From JAEZJZ01 sp050949055 (GTDB lineage Bacteria; Bacillota; UBA994; UBA5500): 64,000 nt of DNA. Position 1 is the first letter of the stretch; every line of letters begins with the position of its first letter. Below, piece after piece: positions 24,376 through 32,699 of this stretch. The notes beneath the pieces were generated by a model. The model was not told the DNA's origin. It did not search any database and was given only the letters and a program-made list of their open reading frames with translations. The position numbers and the translations under genes are program-made. The DNA lies in NCBI GenBank assembly GCA_050949055.1, contig JBMNFA010000009.1, positions 310,001 to 374,000 on the forward strand, in the 5' to 3' direction.

Positions 24376-25158
24376 ATGGCGGTGTTGATTCTGTTCAGCA
24401 AAAAGAGGTTATTATCCATCGGTCTATGTTTGCTGCTGATTGTGGGGGCGACTATGGGGGCTTTATTGATATTTCCCGGGCAATTGAGCCATGCTGTCAG
24501 GTACGTGATACACTGGCAGAGAAGGTTGCCGGTCTATTCGGTGCAGACAGAGGAGAAAAAGATAGCCATCAGCTTTGATGCTGCTTGGGGAGCAGACCGC
24601 ACTGATGAACTGTTGGCCATCTTGGAGGAGCATCAGATCCGCACCACGTTCTTTCTGGTTAGGTTCTGGGTAGAGAAATATCCAGAGGTCGTACAAAGGA
24701 TAGCTGCCGCCGGGCACGAAATTGGCAATCATAGTGCCACCCATCCCCATATGGCTAGCCTATCGCCAGAACAGATTCAGTTTGAACTGACCAGTACCCA
24801 CGAGTTGATCAAGGAGGTTTCTGGGCAGGAGCCATACCTGTTCCGCCCTCCCTTTGGGGAGTATAGCAATCGGGTGATAGAGAACGCAGAGGCGGTCGGA
24901 TACACCACCATTCAGTGGAGCGTTGACTCGTTGGACTGGAAACCATTGTCCGCCGCTGAGATCGCCCAGCGCGTCACCAGCCGCATCGAGCCCGGCGCCA
25001 TTGTGCTGTTCCACAATAATGGGGAGCATACTCCGGCAGCTTTGCGTAAGGTTCTGCAATTCTGCCACCAGGAAGGCTATGAGGTAGTCCCCATCTCGGA
25101 ACTGCTGTTGAAAGGGGACTACTATATCGATGTGAACGGCAAGATGTGCCCGAGATGA
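24376..25158 (+). CDS. Polysaccharide deacetylase family protein (PdaB-like)
   Basis: 260 residues. Signal-anchor helix near residues 12-33, then the CE4 NodB domain: ISFDAAWGADRT (with D-AAW in place of the usual TFDDG, as in PdaB/sporulation deacetylases), GHEIGNHSATHPHM zinc motif, RPPFGEYS and SVDSLDWKP. PdaB-like proteins act on peptidoglycan of the spore cortex or cell wall outside the membrane. Metal-binding histidines are present, while the altered DD motif may lower activity. GGGAGGGGC precedes the ATG. Monocistronic. Confidence 0.85.
   Translation: MAVLILFSKKRLLSIGLCLLLIVGATMGALLIFPGQLSHAVRYVIHWQRRLPVYSVQTEEKKIAISFDAAWGADRTDELLAILEEHQIRTTFFLVRFWVEKYPEVVQRIAAAGHEIGNHSATHPHMASLSPEQIQFELTSTHELIKEVSGQEPYLFRPPFGEYSNRVIENAEAVGYTTIQWSVDSLDWKPLSAAEIAQRVTSRIEPGAIVLFHNNGEHTPAALRKVLQFCHQEGYEVVPISELLLKGDYYIDVNGKMCPR
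24471..24484. promoter_or_regulatory. Near-match Noc-binding site
   Basis: ATTTCCCGGGCAAT differs from the 14-base Noc consensus at one position. It lies inside the deacetylase gene. Confidence 0.3.
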
Positions 25159-25474
25159 GACGTGAGTGCTGAGAGGTGAAAAATGGGCAAGGGAGGAAAC
25201 TTGCGAAAGGAGCGGGACATGGTGCGCTCGCAGGGGCCTTGCGGTTGCAGGGCGGCTTATTCCCTCCCTAGTACTCAATTGGCGGCAACACCAGGCTTTC
25301 TCTCCTGCCATTATGGTTGGCGCTGCTTTCCTTCGCTGCCTGATGGCTGAGGCTATTGCCACCTCCCTCGTCAGAGGGAGGCAGGTCTGGGGGAGTCAGG
25401 GGGCTGTCTCGAAGTGACTGTGGGATCAAAGAAGGGGCTGTTGCAGCAGCCCCTTTTGCTTGCGTTTGGCAAAG
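25159..25474. other. Intergenic region holding a partial MITE-like repeat (copy B) and a hairpin
   Basis: No gene is supported. Minus strand 25432-25355 carries CAGTCACTTCGAGACAGCCC, CTGACTCCCCCAG and CCTGCCTCCCTCTGACGAGG, GAGGTGGC, related to the repeat at 10644-10830. The hairpin at 25432-25459 is listed separately. Confidence 0.55.
25432..25459. terminator. Terminator between convergent deacetylase and FAD oxidoreductase genes
   Basis: AAGGGGCTG / CAGCCCCTT stem with a six-base loop followed by TTG on the plus strand and, for the minus strand, by TCTTTG. It may serve either strand. Confidence 0.6.
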
Positions 25475-26623
25475 TTACACCACCGATGGCTCCCGGAACA
25501 GCTCCCCTCTTTCAAACCGACCAAGATCCATCTTGTCGATGGGCAGAGATAACGGCAGTCCCAGGATCTCCTCCGCCAACAGCACGCCGGTGATCGGCGA
25601 CAGCATGAACCCATGGCCGCTAAAGCCGACCGCCATATGGAATCCGGACACACTGGGCGCTGCCCCGATAATTGGAGTGCGATCCGGGGTCATGTTGTAT
25701 AACCCCGCCCACTGCCTGACCACGCGGATGTCGCGCAAAGGAGGCAGCAGCCAGGTGATCTTCTCAGCCATCTCGTGCATGAACTGCCAGGTAGCATTGA
25801 TGTTATAGCCCGGCTGCTCGTTCGGGTCGCCGAGACCCATGATGAAGCTGCCGTGGGGCGTTTGCTGCGCGTACAGGTTGTGGTGGAAAGACATCACCAT
25901 TGGGCGTTGCATTTGCTCCACTGGCTCGGTGATCAATATCTGATGGCGCTCACTGTGAATGGGCAGGTCAATACCTGCCATGCGGGCGACATCTTGGGAA
26001 TAGCCTCCGGCCGCATTGACCACCACAGGAGTGGAGATGTAGCCGCAATCGGTTTGCACACCCACCACCCGGTCGCCCTGCACTTCTATGCCAGTGACCG
26101 TGGTATGGGTCTGAATCTCCACGCCCAACCTTCTGGCGGCTTTGGCATAGGCATCGGTCACTTTGAACGGATTGCAGTGTCCGTCGGTTGGGCAGAAGGT
26201 CGCGCCCACCAGTTGCTCTGTATTCAGATGCGGCACGATCTCCCTGGCCTCATCGGGGGTGCAGACCTGAACTTGTAGGCCAAACTGGCGCTGCAACTCG
26301 ACGTTCTTATTGAACTGTTCCCAACCTTCATCAGTATACGCCAGGAGCAAATAGCCGCCCTGATTGAACTCTATGTCGTCGTCATACTCCAGCTCTTCGT
26401 TCATATTCTCAAACATACGCACGCTGGCCATGGCCATGCGCAGGTTCATCTCGGTTCCCCACTGCGCTCTCACGCCCGCGCCACAACGACCGGTGGAACC
26501 GCTGGCGAGATAATTCTTCTCGAGGAGAATTACCCTGCGGCATCCCCGTTTGGCTAGATTGTAGGCTATGGAACACCCGATCACGCCGCCCCCAATGACA
26601 ACCACATCAGCCGTTTTATTCAT
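25475..26623 (-). CDS. FAD-dependent oxidoreductase (HcnC / D-amino-acid dehydrogenase-like)
   Basis: 382 residues. The FAD Rossmann motif VVVIGGGVIGCSIAYNLAKRG lies at the N-terminus and the DAO-family C-terminal motif (GLYNMTPDRTPIIG...GFSGHGFMLSP) near the end. It resembles the catalytic beta subunits of HcnC, sarcosine oxidase and hydroxyproline or opine dehydrogenases, which oxidise a secondary or alpha amine and pass electrons to partner subunits. ATG at 26623 behind GGAGGGGGAG, overlapping the previous gene by 8 bases. Last of five overlapping genes; substrate not determined. Confidence 0.85.
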   Translation of the reverse strand: MNKTADVVVIGGGVIGCSIAYNLAKRGCRRVILLEKNYLASGSTGRCGAGVRAQWGTEMNLRMAMASVRMFENMNEELEYDDDIEFNQGGYLLLAYTDEGWEQFNKNVELQRQFGLQVQVCTPDEAREIVPHLNTEQLVGATFCPTDGHCNPFKVTDAYAKAARRLGVEIQTHTTVTGIEVQGDRVVGVQTDCGYISTPVVVNAAGGYSQDVARMAGIDLPIHSERHQILITEPVEQMQRPMVMSFHHNLYAQQTPHGSFIMGLGDPNEQPGYNINATWQFMHEMAEKITWLLPPLRDIRVVRQWAGLYNMTPDRTPIIGAAPSVSGFHMAVGFSGHGFMLSPITGVLLAEEILGLPLSLPIDKMDLGRFERGELFREPSVV

Positions 26624-26894
26624 GGCGCTCCCCCTCCAGTATGGCGGCAAAGGTGACGGGCTTGCTAGGTTGCCGGAAAGTAGTAGGATGCTGATCGCCT
26701 ATCGCCTTGCCTGTCTGCAGCGCAATCTCTCGCTCTATCAAAGCCCGGCAGGTTCGCCCCTGGCACTGGCCCATACCTGCCCGAGAAATGCGCTTGATTT
26801 CATCAATGGAAGTATATCCTTGACTGATCAGTTGGCGTAAACGCCCCAAGGTCAGATCTTCGCAACGGCAGATGATGATATCATCGTCATGCAT
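26616..26894 (-). CDS. BFD-like [2Fe-2S]-binding protein
   Basis: 92 residues. Cysteines C9 and C11 (CRCED) and C44 and C49 (GMGQCQGRTC) form the BFD-type [2Fe-2S] site seen in small subunits or domains of Hcn-like amine dehydrogenases. It should shuttle electrons within that complex. The ATG at 26894 overlaps the stop of the preceding ferredoxin gene and has GGAGGG upstream. Confidence 0.8.
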   Translation of the reverse strand: MHDDDIIICRCEDLTLGRLRQLISQGYTSIDEIKRISRAGMGQCQGRTCRALIEREIALQTGKAIGDQHPTTFRQPSKPVTFAAILEGERHE

Positions 26895-27390
26895 GCTCCT
26901 TTCCCTCCTCGACACGAATGTTGCGCACCGTTTGAGCGAGCTCGCGGGGCACTTCCAGGTGAATAACCGCTGTGCGGTCAAAAGCTTTAGGATTCTGCAC
27001 CAGACGCACAACACCTTCGCCAACCACTTGCCCTGCCCTGTCGAGTGCTAATACTGTCTCACCAGCCTTGGGGAGAGGAAGTTGCTCGTAGGGCAGCTTG
27101 ACCAAGGCCAAATCCGGGCGGTAGCTTTCATCCACAACAAAGATGGCCAGACCGGGACAGTTGGCGACGCAGATAGCGCACCCGTTACAGCGGTCATGGT
27201 CGATGGTAGGCAGATCATTGATGTCCTTAAAGGGTTGAATGGCTCCTCGGGGGCAGGCTGTAGCACAAGGATTGCACGGGATCTGTTGGTAGCACTCGAT
27301 AATTGCCACAGCACCCCGCTGCAAACGGTCATCACTAGGCATCACGGTTGCCCTGTCAGCATCGGTAGGAATCCCGGTCCGCTTAAGCAT
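26887..27390 (-). CDS. Two-cluster [4Fe-4S] ferredoxin-type subunit
   Basis: 167 residues. Cluster I cysteines are C33, C39, C42 and C46 (first spacing widened to Cx5C) and cluster II is canonical C68, C71, C74, C78 (CNGCAICVANCP). The C-terminal ~85 residues have no recognised domain and contain a short beta-rich segment. It probably passes electrons between the two flavoproteins of this operon and an outside acceptor. Strong GGAAGGGGGAG site; overlaps both neighbours by 8 bases. Confidence 0.8.
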   Translation of the reverse strand: MLKRTGIPTDADRATVMPSDDRLQRGAVAIIECYQQIPCNPCATACPRGAIQPFKDINDLPTIDHDRCNGCAICVANCPGLAIFVVDESYRPDLALVKLPYEQLPLPKAGETVLALDRAGQVVGEGVVRLVQNPKAFDRTAVIHLEVPRELAQTVRNIRVEEGKEHA

Positions 27391-28477
27391 GCTGTACTCC
27401 CCCTTCCACGCGGCTTAGGCCTGCACGAATTTTCTCGCCCACCGGTCCCCGTCTCAGTTCCGCCAACTGCTCTTTGGCATCCGCCAACTGACTGACTGTG
27501 TTGGCATCTCCGAAGTTTAGGCTGAGGGCTGCGGCTAATCCAGCTACCTGTCCTTCCACCATGGCACTGCTGGCCTCTTCCACTCCGGCCACATCGCCAG
27601 CCAAATAGATGTTGGACTTGCTGGTACACAGGTTGTGATCTCGGCAGGCGACGTGCCCCCCCAGTTCAGCCACATATTTCATCTGGCATCCAGCCTGCCA
27701 CAGCAAATCTGATAAGGGGGAAAGGCCTACGGCCAGACAGATCACATCTACTTTCAGGTCCTGCTCAGTGCCAGCAATTCCTTGCCAGCGGTCGTCCAAT
27801 TGCCAGATGACGGCTCCCTCGACGCCATCCTTTCCATAGGCTGACTTGATGGTATGCCTGGTGAGGATAGGCACCCCCGCCCGTCGCACCTTCGCCGCGT
27901 GCACCAGATAGCCACCGATACTCTCCCCGGCTTCGACTATGGCTGCGACCTCCACGCCAGCCTGCAGCAGTTGATAGGTGACGATCAATCCGATATTTCC
28001 CGCGCCGACCATCAACACCCGGTTCCCGGGCCTCACGCCGTGCACGTTCATCAGGGTCTGTACTGCCCCTGCTCCGTAAACGCCGGGCAAGTCGTTGTTT
28101 GGAAACGCCAAGGTGCGTTCGGACGCGCCCGTGGCCACAATTATGCGCTCGGCAGTGACCGGAATCACCCGTTCTTCATCCTGCTCCACCGTGATGGTTC
28201 CGTCCTCATAGATGCCTAAAGCAGTCGAATTGCCCATGACGGTGACCCTCGGTTGCTTGATCACCCTGTCCACCAGCTTTTGGGCGATATCAATCCCACG
28301 GGTGCCAGCAAACTGCTTCTGGGAGCCAAAAAACATGTGGGTTTGCTTGATCAGCTGGCCACCTAAGGTGAGCGAATTGTCGATCAGCAGCACTTGCGCT
28401 CCTGCCTCAGCCGCAGCCCAAGCGGCGCATAATCCGGCCGGTCCTCCGCCGATCACCGCAATTTCGGTTTGGATCAC
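27383..28477 (-). CDS. NAD(P)/FAD-dependent oxidoreductase (HcnB-like subunit)
   Basis: 364 residues. FAD-binding VIGGGPAGLCAAWAAAEAG at the N-terminus, ATGASERTLAFPNNDLPGVYGAGAVQTL in the middle, a second Rossmann motif VLMVGAGNIGLIV for a dinucleotide, and the AGDVAGVEEA C-terminal FAD motif. This is the pyridine-nucleotide-disulfide-type subunit of Hcn/opine/hydroxyproline dehydrogenases. Start is the GTG at 28477 in the GTGA overlap with the upstream gene; GGGAG lies about 10 bases before. No BFD domain is fused, as it is encoded separately. Confidence 0.83.
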   Translation of the reverse strand: MIQTEIAVIGGGPAGLCAAWAAAEAGAQVLLIDNSLTLGGQLIKQTHMFFGSQKQFAGTRGIDIAQKLVDRVIKQPRVTVMGNSTALGIYEDGTITVEQDEERVIPVTAERIIVATGASERTLAFPNNDLPGVYGAGAVQTLMNVHGVRPGNRVLMVGAGNIGLIVTYQLLQAGVEVAAIVEAGESIGGYLVHAAKVRRAGVPILTRHTIKSAYGKDGVEGAVIWQLDDRWQGIAGTEQDLKVDVICLAVGLSPLSDLLWQAGCQMKYVAELGGHVACRDHNLCTSKSNIYLAGDVAGVEEASSAMVEGQVAGLAAALSLNFGDANTVSQLADAKEQLAELRRGPVGEKIRAGLSRVEGGVQHA

Positions 28478-28779
28478 GCTAGCACTCCCTTTCCTGTCTG
28501 AGTCTCTACCCGCATACCTTCCTGTAACGGCTCCACACACACCCGGACGTTTGGCTTTCCATTGACCGTCATCAGGCAGGAAGAGCAAGTTCCTATTGCA
28601 CAGAAGAAACCTCTCGGCCGATGCAGCTCGGGACTGTGACGCAACGTGCGCACCCCGGCTGCATGTAACGCGGCAGCAATCGGCTCCCCGGCGTACCCCC
28701 AGAGTTCCTGACCGTCATAGCTGAATTTCACTTTGGGACCCTTTTGGAACTCCAAAATAGGATGAGAATTAATCCGCAA
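28474..28779 (-). CDS. Plant-type [2Fe-2S] ferredoxin subunit (HcnA-like)
   Basis: 101 residues. Cysteines C60, C65, C68 and C81 form the Fer2_4-type [2Fe-2S] site (FFCAIGTCSSCLMTVNG). HcnA-like small subunits of amine dehydrogenases have this length and pattern. TTG start at 28779, supported by AAGGAGG 10 bases upstream; no ATG fits. First gene of the five-gene operon, whose genes all overlap by 4 to 8 bases. Confidence 0.83.
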   Translation of the reverse strand: MRINSHPILEFQKGPKVKFSYDGQELWGYAGEPIAAALHAAGVRTLRHSPELHRPRGFFCAIGTCSSCLMTVNGKPNVRVCVEPLQEGMRVETQTGKGVLA

Positions 28780-29137
28780 TTCCGGTTCCTCCTTCCTTTG
28801 ATTACACGCTGTTATACTTCGGCACGCCAAAGATAATTCCTTTTTGAATTTGGTAAAACGTGCTGCTATTGCGGCGATTGAGCTGCCTTGCCCACTGGCG
28901 GCGTTCGCCTGAATATATCCAGATAAAGGAAAAAGCGCCATCCAGACAGGATGGCGCTGACCAGCATTAGCATCTGTTTATCATCTCTCCGTCGCAAGGT
29001 GGGGTGTGTGCGGCCGCCCGCAAGGCCGCGGTACCGAAGCTGGACGGCTTGCAGGTCGCTCGCGAGGAGGACGGGGCAAGCGGAGTAGCCCGCCTACAGA
29101 TAAAATGGAGGAAAGAATCCTTCGGAATCGCTCGGTA
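28780..29137. other. Intergenic region between DUF554 gene and dehydrogenase operon
   Basis: No gene is supported. It holds the terminator at 28929-28958 and, between it and the TTG at 28779, the unrecognised promoter of the dehydrogenase operon. The part from 28985 to 29137 shows no clear feature. Confidence 0.4.
28929..28958 (-). terminator. Terminator downstream of the DUF554 gene
   Basis: 10-bp stem AGCGCCATCC / GGATGGCGCT, with TTTTTCC following on the minus strand. Confidence 0.8.
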
Positions 29138-29812
29138 TCAGACGAAAGCTGCAAAGATGACAGCCAGGAATATTGCCGGCAACAGATTGGCTACCCGAAC
29201 GCGTTTGATGTCTAGAATGCCTAACCCGATTGCTAAGATCAGGATGCCTCCGACAGCGTTCATCTCTGCCTGCATGGGGGGAGTAAGCCAGGCGGCGGCC
29301 CAACTGGCCCCCAGAGTGATGCTCCCCTGGTAGAGAAACACCGGTAGTGCGGATAGCAGCACTCCGGCTCCCAGGGCGGAGGCAAAGAAGACTGAGGAAA
29401 TACCATCCAGCATTGACTTAGCGTATAAGGTAGCGTGGTCGCCAGTCAACCCGCTTTGAATTGCACCCATAATCCCCATGGCACCTACACAGTAGACTAG
29501 GGTACTGGTGACAAAGGCCTCGCTGAACCTTCCGGCGGAGGCACCAAAGAGCTTTTCCAACCCTGCAGCGAAGCGATGCAATCGTTCGTCCAACCTTAGC
29601 CATTCTCCCAACAGCCCGCCAATCACCAGCGATGCAATCATGATCACAGGGTTGCGCGTTTGGGCGGCTGAATCCAGGCCAATATAGACCACAGCCAATC
29701 CCAAAGCGAAAGTGGCTGTTTCGCGATATCTGTCGGCGATACCTTTGCTGAGCAATAGGCCAAGTGTTCCGCCGACCAACACGGCCACAGCATTGACAAC
29801 GGTGCCTAGCAT
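29138..29812 (-). CDS. DUF554 family membrane protein
   Basis: 224 residues with about six hydrophobic helices. Motifs GTVVNAVAVLVGGTLGLLL at the start and SMLDGISSVFFASALGAGVLLSA in the middle are typical of DUF554 (YdfK-like) proteins. Function unknown; probably a small transporter or channel. Often found near parAB in Clostridia, as here. It follows the aminotransferase gene after 3 bases, so the two are co-transcribed. Confidence 0.85.
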   Translation of the reverse strand: MLGTVVNAVAVLVGGTLGLLLSKGIADRYRETATFALGLAVVYIGLDSAAQTRNPVIMIASLVIGGLLGEWLRLDERLHRFAAGLEKLFGASAGRFSEAFVTSTLVYCVGAMGIMGAIQSGLTGDHATLYAKSMLDGISSVFFASALGAGVLLSALPVFLYQGSITLGASWAAAWLTPPMQAEMNAVGGILILAIGLGILDIKRVRVANLLPAIFLAVIFAAFV

Positions 29813-29815
29813 TGT

Positions 29816-30955
29816 TTACCTCAATTCTTTGGCGATCTCCTGCATGGCCTCTATGGTCAGCAGTATCTCGTCGTGGGTGTTATAGTAGCCAATTGAGAAT
29901 CGCACCACTCCCTGCTCCAAGGTGCCTAGAGCTTTGTGGGCTACCGGCGCACAATGCAGCCCCGACCGGACCGCGATTCCATACGATTGATCCAGAATCA
30001 GGGCAACCTCCGTTCCATCTACCCCCTGCAGGTTACAGGCTACCACAGGTACCTGCACCTCCCCTGTCCAACCATAGACCTGAATGCCGTCTATCTCCCG
30101 CAAACCCGCTACCAGTTGGCGTGCCAGCTGCATCTCGTGACGATAGATTGCCTCTTTGCCCACCTGTTGTACGAAGTTTATGCCCGCTTGCAGAGCATAG
30201 ATGCCCGGGGTGTTCAACGTGCCGCTTTCCATGCGATCGGGCCACACCTGTGGTTGTTCTAGGCTCTCTGACTGGCTGCCAGTACCCCCAAACCGATACG
30301 GCCTCAACTCCACTGCCGGGCTCGCGTAGAGTGCCCCTATGCCTGGAGGCCCATAGAGCGATTTGTGACCTGGAAGCAGCAGCAAATCGATCCCCCGGCT
30401 GACGTCGATGTCCAACAAACCGGCTGTCTGGGAAGCGTCCACCAACAACAAAATGTCGTTCGCACGGCAGAAGTCGCAGATCTCATCTATCGGCAACACC
30501 GTTCCGGTGACATTGGAGGCATGACTAATGGCCAGCAGTCTGGTGGTTGGACGCAGACTGCGGGTCAACGAGGGAACGTCCAGTTTGCCACTCTTGACTA
30601 GTGGTGTTCTGGTCACTTCTACTCCTTGCCGGGAGAGTTGATATAGAGGGCGAGCTACGGCATTGTGTTCGTACTGTGAAATGAGCACATGGTCGCCCGG
30701 ATTTAGCAGCCCAAATAGCGCGGCATTGGCGCTCTCGGTGGCACCACTGGTGTATACCCAACGGTGCGGTTGCTTGCTCCCAAAAAAGGAGGCCAGCTGC
30801 TGCCGCGCGGCAAAGACCATGCGGGCTGACCGCAAAGAAAGGGAGTGTCCGCCCCTTCCTGGGTTGGCGCCAAACTCCCGCAGGCTGTCGCTGAGCGCTT
30901 TCAGGACCGCGGGCGGCTTTGGCCAAGTTGTAGCTGCGTTGTCTAGGTAGATCAT
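29816..30955 (-). CDS. Cysteine desulfurase-like aminotransferase (class V)
   Basis: 379 residues. YLDNAATTWPKP start, ASNVTGTVLPI, DASQT, PLP-lysine in PGHKSLYGPPGIG and the catalytic-type Cys in RSGLHCAP. This is the cysteine desulfurase (Csd) branch that releases sulfur from cysteine, although several members have other or unknown partners. The Cys loop is in the short, class II-like form. It starts 87 bases after parB and runs into the DUF554 gene. No scaffold (iscU, sufU) is adjacent. Confidence 0.85.
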   Translation of the reverse strand: MIYLDNAATTWPKPPAVLKALSDSLREFGANPGRGGHSLSLRSARMVFAARQQLASFFGSKQPHRWVYTSGATESANAALFGLLNPGDHVLISQYEHNAVARPLYQLSRQGVEVTRTPLVKSGKLDVPSLTRSLRPTTRLLAISHASNVTGTVLPIDEICDFCRANDILLLVDASQTAGLLDIDVSRGIDLLLLPGHKSLYGPPGIGALYASPAVELRPYRFGGTGSQSESLEQPQVWPDRMESGTLNTPGIYALQAGINFVQQVGKEAIYRHEMQLARQLVAGLREIDGIQVYGWTGEVQVPVVACNLQGVDGTEVALILDQSYGIAVRSGLHCAPVAHKALGTLEQGVVRFSIGYYNTHDEILLTIEAMQEIAKELR

Positions 30956-31042
30956 CGCCCACCCTCCTAGGTGATTGTGCTTGATTCTTAGCGTTGCCAG
31001 AGCTCCAGTATGTAACTGCCGGGGCGTGCGGTCCGGATGATG

Positions 31043-31906
31043 TCAGTTCGAGCAAATCGACAGCAGCTGCTCTAGCAACCGCTCCAGTTCGTCCGCTGAG
31101 CTGAAGGAGATCTCAATGCGTCCCCGTTTGCGACCGCGAATGATCCGCACGCCCGTGCCCAGGCCGCTCTGCAATTGGCGTTCTAAGTCAACGATCTCTG
31201 GAGGTGCAGTTGATTTACGTGTTTCACGTGAAACACTGGTCTCTTGCAGTGCCTGCCTAACCAAGCGCTCTGTCTGGCGCACATTTAGTCCCAAACGAAT
31301 GACTTGCTCTGCGGCCGCCGTCTGCTGCGCAGCGCTGGACAACGACAATAGCGCCCTGGCATGTCCGGCAGAAATTGTTTCACGTGAAACATACTCTTGC
31401 AGTATCGGAGGTAGTTGCAGCAAACGCAGCGTGTTGGCCACATGCGAACGACTCTTCCCCACCCTCTCCGCCGCCTGATCCTGAGTCAAACCCAATCGAC
31501 TGATCAGCTGCTGATAGGCATTGGCCTCCTCCAGCGGGTTGAGATCGTCCCGTTGAAGGTTTTCTACAATGGCCAACTCCAACATCTGTGTGTCGTTATA
31601 CTCTTTGATTAGCGCTGGAACTTCAGTCAACCCAGCCGCCTTGGCAGCGCGACAGCGGCGCTCACCAGCCACCAACTGATACCTGTCACCGACTGCCCTC
31701 ACCACCACCGGTTGAATGACTCCATGTACACGAATGGACTCAGTCAATTCTTCCAGCTTATCCTGAGGAAATTCCCGTCGTGGTTGATAAGGATTAGGAT
31801 CGATCAGTCTCAGTGCAATGCTAGCTGGCACATCTTGCCTGCTGGCAGGTGCTTCTTGTACGGGGATCAAAGCCTCTAAACCACGACCCAATCGCTTCCT
31901 ACCCAC
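31043..31906 (-). CDS. parB: Chromosome partitioning protein ParB (Spo0J)
   Basis: 287 residues. LGRGLEALIP at the N-terminus, the CTPase/ParB boxes NPYQPR and AGERRCRAAK, ENLQRDDLNPLEEA, then the helix-turn-helix (LTQDQAAERVGKSRSHVANTLRLL). ParB loads at parS, slides as a CTP clamp and directs origin segregation with ParA and SMC. The gene itself contains two parS sites, each encoding SRET in the protein. It overlaps the parA end by 8 bases. Confidence 0.95.
   Translation of the reverse strand: MGRKRLGRGLEALIPVQEAPASRQDVPASIALRLIDPNPYQPRREFPQDKLEELTESIRVHGVIQPVVVRAVGDRYQLVAGERRCRAAKAAGLTEVPALIKEYNDTQMLELAIVENLQRDDLNPLEEANAYQQLISRLGLTQDQAAERVGKSRSHVANTLRLLQLPPILQEYVSRETISAGHARALLSLSSAAQQTAAAEQVIRLGLNVRQTERLVRQALQETSVSRETRKSTAPPEIVDLERQLQSGLGTGVRIIRGRKRGRIEISFSSADELERLLEQLLSICSN
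31220..31235. promoter_or_regulatory. parS site 1 (inside parB)
   Basis: TGTTTCACGTGAAACA, the exact 16-base bacterial parS palindrome. Confidence 0.95.
31376..31391. promoter_or_regulatory. parS site 2 (inside parB)
   Basis: TGTTTCACGTGAAACA again, 156 bases from the first copy; both are in the same phase of the coding frame. Confidence 0.95.
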
Positions 31907-32660
31907 GGCTCAGCACCTCCTTAGCCAACTCCTTATATACCTCCGCACCCTTTGAACGGGCGTCATAGAGGACTATAGGCATGCCGTAACTAGGAGCCTC
32001 ACTCAAGCGCACATTCCGTGGAATAACCGTTTTGAACACCTGGTCCCCAAAGAAGCGCTGCACTTCATCCACCACCTGGCTGGAAAGATTGGTGCGGGCG
32101 TCGAACATCGTCAACAAGGCACCGAAGATCTGTAACTCGGGGTTAAGATGGCGCTGCACCAGTTGTACAGTGTTCAACAGCTGTCCAAGCCCCTCCAGAG
32201 CGTAATACTCGCATTGCACCGGGACCAATACTCCGTCGGCAGCTGTCAAAGCGTTCAGGGTAAGCAGTCCTAAAGAAGGTGGACAGTCGATCAGAATGTA
32301 GTCGTAGAAAGGAGATAACGACTCTAACGCCTTCTTCAGCTTCACCTCACGGGACATCGCCGGCACCAACTCAATCTCCGCACCCGCCAACTGAATGGTG
32401 GCGGGCACCACTTCCAGCCCGGCAACTTCCGTCGGTTGAATCACCGCCTCCACAGGCACGCCGTCGATCAGGACGTTATAAACGCATTTGCGCAACCTAT
32501 GTCGCCGTATTCCAAGGCCACTGGTGGTGTTGCCTTGGGGATCGATATCCACCACCAACACCTTCTGCTGTTCCAACGCCAAACAAGCGCCCAAATTGAC
32601 GCAGGTGGTTGTCTTACCCACTCCACCCTTCTGGTTCGTGACCGCTATTACCTTCGCCAT
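31899..32660 (-). CDS. parA: Chromosome partitioning ATPase ParA (Soj)
   Basis: 253 residues. Deviant Walker A KGGVGKTT (11-18), the DIDPQGN switch and DCPPSLG are intact. Soj/ParA dimerises with ATP on DNA, moves origins with ParB and in Bacillus also regulates DnaA. ATG at 32660 behind GGGGAG. Upstream peptidase-like gene and parB are in the same operon direction. Confidence 0.95.
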   Translation of the reverse strand: MAKVIAVTNQKGGVGKTTTCVNLGACLALEQQKVLVVDIDPQGNTTSGLGIRRHRLRKCVYNVLIDGVPVEAVIQPTEVAGLEVVPATIQLAGAEIELVPAMSREVKLKKALESLSPFYDYILIDCPPSLGLLTLNALTAADGVLVPVQCEYYALEGLGQLLNTVQLVQRHLNPELQIFGALLTMFDARTNLSSQVVDEVQRFFGDQVFKTVIPRNVRLSEAPSYGMPIVLYDARSKGAEVYKELAKEVLSRG

Positions 32661-32699
32661 ACGTACCACTCCCCAAACAAATTCACTCCCTCGCACTGC

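Noticed and set aside
24376..24484. Noc near-match as strong evidence of a second site
   Set aside because: One of 14 bases differs and the palindrome is broken; kept only as a low-confidence feature.
29812..30402. 196-codon open frame on the plus strand
   Set aside because: Antisense to the cysteine desulfurase-like gene; proline- and cysteine-rich composition typical of shadow frames.
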